Part shown: positions 8,147-15,228 of the stretch, in pieces
How the letters are laid out: every line of letters begins with the position of its first letter
Numbering within the stretch: position 1 is the first letter of the stretch
From: Streptomyces sp. HUAS MG91
GTDB lineage: Bacteria > Actinomycetota > Actinomycetes > Streptomycetales > Streptomycetaceae
Assembly: GCF_040529335.1 (NCBI RefSeq)
Contig: NZ_CP159534.1
Coordinates: forward strand, 1,674,001 to 1,738,000
Length of the DNA: 64,000 nt
Direction: 5' to 3'
Program-made: the position numbers and the translations under genes
The notes under the pieces: model-generated
What the model saw: the letters and a program-made list of their open reading frames with translations, nothing else
Database searches by the model: none
Told to the model about the DNA's origin: nothing

Positions 8147-8467
8147 ATGACCGGAGGCCGAGCGCGCACGGCGCCGCCATGGAGCTACGCCGTCGATCCG
8201 GAGGAGTGGCCGGATGCCCGGATCGCCGGGGAGCCCGCCGCGGCGGTGGTCCAGACGATTGCCCGCCGCCTCGCCGCCGCCCTGCGTGAGAGGCCGGAGC
8301 TCTCGCTGCGTGCCCTGGCCGCCCAGAGCAACGTCGGCAGACAGACCATCGGCGATCTGCTGGCGGGCGCCACCTGGCCGGATGTGCTGACGGTCTGCCG
8401 ACTGGAGCGCGCCCTGGGCCTGGCGCTCTGGCCCGGATCGAATGCGACCCAATGTGCTCATGACTGA
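8147..8467 (+). CDS. XRE-type helix-turn-helix regulator
   Basis: A 106-residue protein. Residues about 33-92 form a lambda-repressor-like domain, with the helix-turn-helix at about 53-75 (LRALAAQSNVGRQTIGDLLAG) and a following TWPDVLTVCRLERALG helix typical of XRE proteins. There is no extra sensor domain. GAAGGA upstream of ATG 8147 is the ribosome site. It is divergent from the recombinase-like gene across a 90-bp region holding a perfect palindrome, so it probably represses itself and the mobile-element genes, and perhaps the Nudix gene that carries the second palindrome copy. That regulatory link is inference. Confidence 0.8.
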   Translation: MTGGRARTAPPWSYAVDPEEWPDARIAGEPAAAVVQTIARRLAAALRERPELSLRALAAQSNVGRQTIGDLLAGATWPDVLTVCRLERALGLALWPGSNATQCAHD

Positions 8468-8614
8468 TCCCCAATTGCCAATTTGAGGTCAGTCGTGCAC
8501 GCTCAAGTACGGAATGGCGTAGACGCCCTATAGCGCCACCCATGGGAGCGCTAGAGTGAACGTGCGCGACGGACCGGAACCCTGCTAGGAGAAGCGTCCG
8601 TTCGCGTGTTTGGC

Positions 8615-8645
8615 GGCCTCCCTCGACCGCTAATCGAGGGAGGCC
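8615..8645. terminator. bidirectional terminator
   Basis: GGCCTCCCTCGA (8615-8626) pairs perfectly with TCGAGGGAGGCC (8634-8645) around a 7-nt loop. It lies between the convergent XRE gene and the winged-helix gene ending at 8678. The rest of 8468-8614 shows no coding sequence. Confidence 0.75.
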
Positions 8646-8677
8646 TGCTGGTTGAGTTAGGGTCGTTCTCGGGTGGA

Positions 8678-9199
8678 TCAAGCAGCCCGGGATGACAGCA
8701 CGGCCCGGAACATTCCCGGTGCTACGTTTTCCACCTCACCAAGTTGCTTCATGCGGTTGAGGGTTTTTCCTACGGATGATCGGACCGTCGCGTCCGCTCC
8801 CGGGCGCACCGCCGCCGCGATATCGGTGATGGACATTGCCTCTTGAGCAGCGCACAGGAGTGTGAGGATCGCATCGCGCATGCTTCCGTTACGCGGTGGC
8901 CCCAGGGTCCGAGTGCCAATCCCCGGGCGCGCATCTTCGGACGAAGGATCCTCGTCGGCGACAGAAACTTCAGACGGACTCTCCCGGGAAGCCTGGGCGG
9001 TTTCCGCGTCCTCGCCAGTGACCGGCGGCTCTTCGCGGACATCGGTGGATTCGGCGCCCTGGCACATCATCGCGTACACAGCCTCCAATGTCGCCAACTC
9101 GCCGCGCAGTGAAGTGATCAGCTCCTTCACGGCATGCCGGGCCTGGCCGATGTAGACACCCTTGTCTGACGCAGGTGCGCTGGTCCGGTATCCCGCCAT
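8678..9199 (-). CDS. winged-helix protein of unknown role
   Basis: A 173-residue protein with three parts. Residues 1-48 are helical and basic (VKELITSLRGELATLEAVYAMM). Residues about 50-104 are an acidic low-complexity linker rich in Glu, Asp and Ser. Residues about 106-168 form a winged helix: a MRDAILTLLCA helix, SITDIAAAV as helix 2, a TVRSSVGKTLNRMKQLG recognition helix, then a wing ending FRAVL. The C-terminal pattern matches small domains that read DNA in mobile or defence loci, but I cannot name a family. TAGGAG precedes ATG 9199 at good spacing. It is a likely DNA-binding partner or regulator of the element; its target is unknown. Confidence 0.6.
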   Translation of the reverse strand: MAGYRTSAPASDKGVYIGQARHAVKELITSLRGELATLEAVYAMMCQGAESTDVREEPPVTGEDAETAQASRESPSEVSVADEDPSSEDARPGIGTRTLGPPRNGSMRDAILTLLCAAQEAMSITDIAAAVRPGADATVRSSVGKTLNRMKQLGEVENVAPGMFRAVLSSRAA

Positions 9200-9477
9200 A
9201 GCGAACTCCTAAGGAAGGTCGCTGCCAGTGTAGGGACGGCACACTGTGGCACGCACGCAGTTCCTGTGAGGCACTATCAAACGGTCAACAGTGCGCTCAA
9301 GCACGGCAAGTCCGGTCGGGGTTATCGCAGGACTCGACCTGTCTTGGTGCAGAGTTGGCTAGCCGGGTTCGTGCAATGCCGCACCGGAACCGTGAGACGT
9401 GCCATCGCGGAATTCTGACGTGTGGATTCTGTCGAAGCTCCCGGTCTCCGGGAACGTTTGAGCGTTACGGTTTCTTC

Positions 9478-10245
9478 ATGGTGGATGGCAAGCATCTGTC
9501 GGCGACAGAGGCCTTGGCGTCGGTGACGAAGGCCCTGGATGTTCTAGTCCTGGCGTATGACCGGGGGGAAGTCGGTGTTACCGAAACTGCCCGGGAGCTT
9601 GGTATCTCACGTTCCACCGCACACCGCATCCTGGTCACCCTGCAGCGCACGGGTTTCCTCCGCCACGATGCTGGCCAGCACGGATACTCAGCGGGGCCGC
9701 AGCTCGTACGCATGGGACTGGCCGCGATCGCCCAGCTGGACGTCCGACGACAGGCGCGCAGGCCCCTGGAGGAGCTCTCCGAGAAGCTGCAGGAGACGGT
9801 GTGCCTGTACTCCCTGGATGCGGCCGTCGTCCGACTACTCGACGGAATCGAGTGCCGGCATGTCCTGCGCGTCAGTGTTCCGCTCGGACAGGAGCTCCCC
9901 GCCCACGTCACCGCGGCGGGCAAGGCCCTGCTCGCACTGCGCGACCCGGCAGATGTACGCGCGACACTGCCGGCCGCGCTACCTGCCACGGCGGCAGGAA
10001 GCATCACTGAATGGCCGCTGCTTGAGGTGGAGTTGGAGGAAGTCAGAGTCCGGGGATGGGCGGCAGACCTCGAGGAAAGTGCACACGACCTGCACGGCGT
10101 AGGCGTGGCCATCCGCAACCGCATCGGGGAACCGCTCGCCGCGATCTCCGTGTACGCACCCGCCGTGCGCCTGCGTGAACAGGACATGCCAGCGGTTGCT
10201 ACGGCCCTGCAGGAGACCGCCGCCACGATCGCCAGGGCAGAGTGA
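9478..10245 (+). CDS. IclR family transcriptional regulator
   Basis: A 255-residue regulator. An N-terminal winged helix-turn-helix (about 14-75: SVTKALDVL, then ETARELGISRSTAHRILVTLQRTGFL) precedes the IclR effector domain (about 80-250), with the typical HVTAAGKALLA segment and the C-terminal GVGVAIRN...AISVYAP pattern. IclR proteins sense small organic acids or aromatics, but no ligand can be assigned because no catabolic operon adjoins it. Start choice is weak: ATG 9478 and GTG 9481 are both possible, no good ribosome site is visible, and the frame is open further upstream. The 9200-9477 gap holds no other gene; an imperfect inverted repeat at about 9366-9390 (GGTTC...GAACC) could be a binding site. 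Confidence 0.85.
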   Translation: MVDGKHLSATEALASVTKALDVLVLAYDRGEVGVTETARELGISRSTAHRILVTLQRTGFLRHDAGQHGYSAGPQLVRMGLAAIAQLDVRRQARRPLEELSEKLQETVCLYSLDAAVVRLLDGIECRHVLRVSVPLGQELPAHVTAAGKALLALRDPADVRATLPAALPATAAGSITEWPLLEVELEEVRVRGWAADLEESAHDLHGVGVAIRNRIGEPLAAISVYAPAVRLREQDMPAVATALQETAATIARAE

Positions 10246-10269
10246 CAGACGGTGCCGAGGTGCCGGGGC

Positions 10270-10776
10270 TCAAGGCCCCAATGTGATCCGCCCGTCCGGG
10301 ATCCACCCCTCCAGATATCCCGTCAGCAGCACATCCGCGTCCGGCAGATCACATCGTGTACACAACTCCGGCCATTCCTCAGGCTCCGCCCAGCGTGTGA
10401 CTCCCTTCCAAGGCAGATGCTCCGGTGGATCGCCAGCCACAGCGAGACGAAAGATAAACACGTGCGCCTCTCGACGGCTCCTGCCCACTGGAACAGGGAC
10501 CTGAGCCCAACGGCATCCCTCGACGGCGCCCCCGCGCACCGGCAGTGCGCCGACCACGTCGCGCAGCACGCGAGCTGCCGCCTCACGGTAGGACTCCGCG
10601 GCTCGGACGGATCCTGAAGGAAGCACCCATTGGGGATGACCTCCAGGAAGTTCGTCAGCCACCAAGGCAAGCTGCCCTTTTAGGCTCAGCACCGCGACGA
10701 ACGCGACCCGCCGCATCCTAGGGGCTGGCACGGCAGGGCGTCTCGAACCCCCGACTGCGTTCAGGAAAACAGGCAC
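10270..10776 (-). CDS. Nudix-fold protein with degenerate catalytic box
   Basis: A 168-residue protein. Residues about 22-160 follow the Nudix fold: VAFVAVLSLKGQLALVADE strand pair, then WVLPSGSVRAAESYREAAARV. The Nudix box spans Gly55 to Gly76 with the right spacing (G-x5-E61-x7-R69), but the metal-binding REUxEE core reads R69-V-L-R-D73-V74, so three of the expected acidic positions are changed. Hydrolysis is doubtful and a ligand-sensing role is possible. GTG 10776 has AGGATCAG upstream; ATG at about 10716 is an alternative. A copy of the palindrome from the recombinase/XRE promoter sits 17-36 bp upstream, implying shared control. Confidence 0.65.
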   Translation of the reverse strand: MPVFLNAVGGSRRPAVPAPRMRRVAFVAVLSLKGQLALVADELPGGHPQWVLPSGSVRAAESYREAAARVLRDVVGALPVRGGAVEGCRWAQVPVPVGRSRREAHVFIFRLAVAGDPPEHLPWKGVTRWAEPEEWPELCTRCDLPDADVLLTGYLEGWIPDGRITLGP

Positions 10777-10792
10777 GGACTGATCCTGACAT

Positions 10793-10812
10793 GCGGCCGC
10801 TTAACCGGCCAC
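10793..10812. promoter_or_regulatory. second copy of the 20-bp palindrome
   Basis: GCGGCCGCTTAACCGGCCAC matches the palindrome at 8087-8106 at 18 of 20 bases, with the right half identical and the left half changed at two positions. It lies just upstream of the Nudix start codon on the opposite side of the IclR gene. It is a candidate second operator of the XRE regulator. Confidence 0.55.
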
Positions 10813-11276
10813 TTTTTCGTGGCGACGCGAGCCTCGGCCGGAGGAGACAGCAGCCCCCGGATTGCGCCTTCAGGGATGAGCGAAGCCATCACCACTCCGG
10901 AGGCGCGACTCGGGGCGAGGAATGCCGCACCACTCGGGCGTTGGCCAGAACCCGTTGATCACGGGTGTCCGTACGCGACGGTGCACGACGGAGCCGCGCA
11001 CCGTCGGGGATCCTCAGAGGTACGGCGTCCTTCGCGAGCAGGTCTCCCCCGAACCCAAGTTATTTTCCGGCAGCTCCCTGGGGGCGCGCCCCGTTGGGAT
11101 CGGCGGCTCCCGATAGGCGCGATCGATCGACATGACGGTCTCTTTCGCTGCAAGCTATCAACATGCCGTCAGCGTTCGGCCAATACCATCGGCAAGCATC
11201 TTCGACGCTATGTCAGGAGCGCCAAGTAGACTGCGAGTTGTCTAGGTAGACTCCCGCAACATGTATGCGCGGGGTT
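10813..11276. other. non-coding gap before the SAMD9-like gene
   Basis: About 460 bp without a convincing gene. A 136-codon rightward frame (10819-11229) exists but has no ribosome site, an Arg/Pro-rich shadow-like composition and no recognisable motif. Two GTAGACT direct repeats at 11226-11232 and 11246-11252, 20 bp apart, lie close to the gene that follows and may belong to its promoter (TAGACT resembles a -10 box). Confidence 0.4.
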
Positions 11277-11300
11277 ATGGGGAACGCCTGCGTTCCCCAT
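11277..11300. promoter_or_regulatory. perfect hairpin upstream of the SAMD9-like gene
   Basis: ATGGGGAACG and CGTTCCCCAT form a perfect 10-bp stem with a CCTG loop, ending 26 bp before the GTG start at 11327. It could be an operator for a dimeric repressor, a 5'-UTR hairpin or a terminator insulating the defence gene from upstream transcription. Confidence 0.5.
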
Positions 11301-11326
11301 CTGGTGCCACAAAGGGCGGGGGTTAG

Positions 11327-14300
11327 GTGACTCCGGACGAACTGCACGTGCTCCTTCGACGGGCCGAGGGCGAGTGCCACGACTACAAGACCAAGCTGCA
11401 TGACACGTCTACCCTCAAGGGCAAGGCCGATCTCGTCATTGATGTGATCAGCATGGCCAACACGCCAAGGGAAGAGGATGCACACATCGTCTTCGGCGTC
11501 AAGGACCAGGGCAACGGGCAGTTCGACCTTCTCGGAGTGGGCAGCGTGCCTGACGACGCCGACTGGCAGCAGTTGCTGGCATCTGCGATTGAGCCGACGC
11601 CCCGTTTCAACTTGGAGCCCGTTCAGCTCGGCGGGACGTTGTACGCGGTTCTGACCATCCCGCCTGACCGCCGCGGGCCCTTCCACGTCCGCCGCGAATG
11701 GCGCAACAAGCTCAATGAGCACCTGGGCCCGGCAACGCTCGTGCACGGTGTCACGTACTACCGCAGGGGCAGCAGCAACGCCGTGGCAACCGGTGAGACG
11801 CTTCGGTGGATCGTGCAGTGGATGAACGGTGGCACCCCTGAGCCTCTGCGCGGTGGCGACGCTCCCCTTGAAGATTCCTGGGAACGCTTCCTCGAACGTG
11901 TCCAGCGCTTCAGCGATGCCCGTCGCTTCATTCTCGTCGCCCCGCGCATTGACGCATCCGGCCTTGCGACGCTGCGCGGTCTGGCCGCACCTCCGTGGTC
12001 GGCAGTCCTCGACCTCGACCCGCTGAGTGAGCAGGGCGGCCTGATGGGGGAACTCGAAAAGGAGATGTCCCTCGTCAGAAGTCTCTATCGGGTTCTTCCT
12101 TCAGACGAGACGATGGCTCTAGGCGGGCGTAACGCGTCGCAATGGATCTTTGCCAAGGGCCTGGCCACGGGAAGCGAGCCTCCAACACCCCTCACCTTTC
12201 GGAAGTGGTCGGCCCGGTACGGCCGAGACCTGAGCCGTCACCTCGCGCAACTGGCCGCGTCGCTGCACCCCGCACCCGTGACCTGTCTGATCCTCGGATA
12301 CGACACCTCGGAGATCCAGGTCCTGCACTCGCTGCTCAGCGACTTGGCGGGGAGCAGCGGCGAAGCCCTGGACGTCGTGATCGCCACGGACGAGGCTGCA
12401 GCGTACGAGCAAGTCGCTGGCCCGTTCGAGGCCGATGTCATTCCCATCACTCTGCAGCAGCTCTGTTCGGGCCTCGCCCGCCTCGAGCCAGAGACGAGCG
12501 CCTCCGATGGACCGCAACGTACCCTTCCCAGCGTTTCAGGGGCTCCCGTGGCGCTCGACGCTGCCGACGCTCCCTGGATCGAAGAGGAACTGGAGGTCCT
12601 GTACCTGGACCCTCCAAGCGAGGAATCAGACGACGACAGGCGTGGTTTCCTCCAAGGCAGTGAGATCAGCTGGTATGCACTCAGCCGTAGAGCCGACGTA
12701 GACAGAAGCAAGACCGCCAGCCTCCATGCCAAGGTCGCCAGGGAACTCGACCGCGGTGGCCGACCGGTGCGGGTGAACCTTTATCACCCATCCGGCGCAG
12801 GAGGGACGACGGTAGCTCGCCGCGTGCTCTGGGACCTTCACCACCTCTATCCCTGTGTTGTCCTGCTGGGCAATCCCTCCGCACAGCACGTAGCGAACAA
12901 GTGGGCGGAGGACAATGCCGAGCGCATCATGCGACTGGGACATGTGACTCAGCGACGTGTGCTCGTGCTCGCCGAAAGCAGCCGGGTTCCTGAGCGTCTG
13001 ATGAGCGACCTGTACGACTCGCTCCAGAATCGTCAGGCCAGTGCGGTTGTTCTCCAGGTGCTACGCCGCGTCGCATCCGTGATCGATGACCAACGTGTCG
13101 TGCAGCTCCCCGGCTTCTTGCTTGATCAAGAAGCCGATCGGTTCCTGGAGGAATACACCCAGGCCCGCCCCGACCGATCCATCGAACTGGGCAAGGTGCG
13201 GCGCAGCGGAAACCAACGTGCGCGGGTCCCCTTCCACTTCGGTCTCGCTGCGTACGGCCGGGATTTCCTCGGGCTGGATCGGTACGTGATGACTCGGCTC
13301 GACGGCCTGGAGTCCGCTCACCGCGAGGTGTTGCAGCACATCGCGTTGGCTCATCACTACGGGCAGAAGGGCATGCCGGCCCAGCTCTTCGCGGAAATGC
13401 TCCAAGTCCCGGCCACTCGACCGGTCTCACTGGGATCCCTGCTGCCGGACCAGGTATTGGATCTGCTGGTGCAGGAGGAGCCCGGTGTATGGCGTATGGC
13501 TCACGCACTGTTCGCGGAAGAGGTGCTCAGCCAGTTGTTGGGCGCCGGGTTGCAGACCAGAAGCAACTGGAGGGCGGGGATCGCCGATGCGGCGATAAGT
13601 TTCGCCTGGCTGTGCCACGGTGGCGCCGGTGTGGTGGGAGACACTGAGCTCGACCTCATCGAGCGGATCTTCATCTACCGGGACAGCCGAGAACTTATGG
13701 GGACGGAACAGGCCGCTTCCCGGTCGTTCTCGCAGCTGATAGAGGACATCAGCCTGCCTAATTCGGCGGTGCGCTTGCTGGAACAACTGACGCTGCTCTT
13801 CCCTTCGGAGTCCCACCTGCATGCTCACCTGGCCCGTTACCAGGCAGTACGCATGCACGATCTCGCACGGGCGAAAAGCAGTATCGACCGGGCGCTGGAG
13901 CTCTCCAACAGCGACTCCGTCGTTTACCACATGAAGGGCATGATCCACCGCCAGGAGGTCTACGACCTGATGAGTCGAAAGACCGCTCTCGGCCCAGTGG
14001 TTCGATCTGCCGAGGTCGCGAGCGAGGCGTTCAGCACCTGTCGAGAGCTGCGCAGGGACAATGAGCACGGCTACATCAGCGAGGTGCAGATGCTGCTGCG
14101 TCTGGCCGAATACGCACGCCAGCAGGGCGATGGCAACAATCGACTGGCGTTCACTTACACCGGCGAGTATCTCGTCGACACCGCCTTGGAGCGGTCCGAG
14201 GACCTGCTGGCGCAGGTGGCACAACTGCGGACAGCCGAACAACCGAGCAAATTCGCCGTCAGGTGCCGAGCACAGCTGGATGAGCTGTACGGCAATCACG

Positions 14301-15028
14301 AGGAGGCTGTGCAGCGTTATCGGAGCCTGCTCGGACGGGCCGATGTTGACAGTCCCTCCGTGCGCCGGAGTCTGGTTTGGGTCTATCTGAAGAAGGCGGC
14401 GGGCCAGTGGCATGGCCTCAAGCCCAAGGACATGCGGACCATTGAGGCGCTGCTACGCGAGAACCTCCGGGAGCAGGCCGGCGATGACCGGACCATGCGG
14501 CTTTGGATCAGGGCTGCACGCCATGTGCCCAACCCTCCATCAGTCGACGAACTAATCGGACAGTTCTCGACGTGGCACCTGGACAACCCCTCGCTTGAGT
14601 CGAGTTACTACCTATACGTGCTCCACGTCCTTAAGTACTTCGAGTCCTCGTCACCCGTTGCCCGCGGTGAGGCCGAACGCTACATGGAGGAGTGCAGGAG
14701 GCGCGCTCAATACCGCACCGATCGCACCAGGAGCTTCGAGTGGCTCGGATCAGGCGTGGGCATCAGCGGACTTGTCCATCAGTCACGCCTGGGCGAATGG
14801 GACAGCAACCGTGACTTCTTCAAGCATGCGGCTCTGTTGTCCCGTGTCGAGGGCCGAGTAGGCCAGTACGTGGGGCCGACAAAGGGCTGGATCGATGTCA
14901 ATGGCCTGCCGATCTTCTACGTACCGGGTCGTCCCGGCCACCAGCGTCATTCAGCACACCATCGCGTCACCTGTGTTGTTGGTTTCTCCTACGAGGGGCT
15001 GAGGGCCTGGGAAGTCCGCGACCTGTGA
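11327..15028 (+). CDS. SAMD9-like multidomain predicted STAND NTPase (AlbA_2, SIR2-like, P-loop, TPR, OB-like)
   Basis: A 1233-residue soluble protein. Residues about 5-165 are a Schlafen-type AlbA_2 domain (E-x-E-C-H-D-Y-K near 14-21; a VIDVISMANT helix; HIVFGVKD strand). Residues about 185-395 are an alpha/beta region with CLILGYDTSE and DVIPITLQQL, where SAMD9-type proteins carry a SIR2-like domain. A P-loop sits at 487-499 (HPSGAGGTTVARR), with Thr where a canonical Walker A has Lys; RVLVLAESS may be Walker B. Residues about 800-1150 are helical repeats of TPR type. The last 90 residues (GRVGQYVGPTKGWIDV, then VTCVVGFSYEG) resemble an OB fold. This order matches the bacterial relatives of human SAMD9/SAMD9L, proposed as antiviral sensors that block translation or cleave RNA. 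The GTG start follows a GGGCGGGGG site. It is the first gene of the rightward defence pair. Confidence 0.75.
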   Translation: MTPDELHVLLRRAEGECHDYKTKLHDTSTLKGKADLVIDVISMANTPREEDAHIVFGVKDQGNGQFDLLGVGSVPDDADWQQLLASAIEPTPRFNLEPVQLGGTLYAVLTIPPDRRGPFHVRREWRNKLNEHLGPATLVHGVTYYRRGSSNAVATGETLRWIVQWMNGGTPEPLRGGDAPLEDSWERFLERVQRFSDARRFILVAPRIDASGLATLRGLAAPPWSAVLDLDPLSEQGGLMGELEKEMSLVRSLYRVLPSDETMALGGRNASQWIFAKGLATGSEPPTPLTFRKWSARYGRDLSRHLAQLAASLHPAPVTCLILGYDTSEIQVLHSLLSDLAGSSGEALDVVIATDEAAAYEQVAGPFEADVIPITLQQLCSGLARLEPETSASDGPQRTLPSVSGAPVALDAADAPWIEEELEVLYLDPPSEESDDDRRGFLQGSEISWYALSRRADVDRSKTASLHAKVARELDRGGRPVRVNLYHPSGAGGTTVARRVLWDLHHLYPCVVLLGNPSAQHVANKWAEDNAERIMRLGHVTQRRVLVLAESSRVPERLMSDLYDSLQNRQASAVVLQVLRRVASVIDDQRVVQLPGFLLDQEADRFLEEYTQARPDRSIELGKVRRSGNQRARVPFHFGLAAYGRDFLGLDRYVMTRLDGLESAHREVLQHIALAHHYGQKGMPAQLFAEMLQVPATRPVSLGSLLPDQVLDLLVQEEPGVWRMAHALFAEEVLSQLLGAGLQTRSNWRAGIADAAISFAWLCHGGAGVVGDTELDLIERIFIYRDSRELMGTEQAASRSFSQLIEDISLPNSAVRLLEQLTLLFPSESHLHAHLARYQAVRMHDLARAKSSIDRALELSNSDSVVYHMKGMIHRQEVYDLMSRKTALGPVVRSAEVASEAFSTCRELRRDNEHGYISEVQMLLRLAEYARQQGDGNNRLAFTYTGEYLVDTALERSEDLLAQVAQLRTAEQPSKFAVRCRAQLDELYGNHEEAVQRYRSLLGRADVDSPSVRRSLVWVYLKKAAGQWHGLKPKDMRTIEALLRENLREQAGDDRTMRLWIRAARHVPNPPSVDELIGQFSTWHLDNPSLESSYYLYVLHVLKYFESSSPVARGEAERYMEECRRRAQYRTDRTRSFEWLGSGVGISGLVHQSRLGEWDSNRDFFKHAALLSRVEGRVGQYVGPTKGWIDVNGLPIFYVPGRPGHQRHSAHHRVTCVVGFSYEGLRAWEVRDL

Positions 15029-15228
15029 CGCTACCGCGTTCAGAGGATCGGCGCTGCTGGATGCGGCCGAGGGCGTTCATCTTGGGCAGCGGCTCGCCGT
15101 CACTGGCGAGGGTGGTGGAGCGGCTCTGTGCTCGCCCTGGTAACTGAATCCGTAGATGACTCGCCACCTGCGCGGATAGCCTGGCAACGCTTGGATGATC
15201 GCTTAAATGAAGACGAGGTGGGGCGAGC

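Noticed and set aside
7121..8461. Longer version of the recombinase-like gene starting near 8461
   Set aside because: It would run antisense through the XRE gene and the palindrome. A perfect GGAGG site before GTG 8056 sets the start inside.
10819..11229. A 136-codon rightward frame before the SAMD9-like gene
   Set aside because: No ribosome site, Arg/Pro-rich shadow-like composition and no motif; treated as non-coding.
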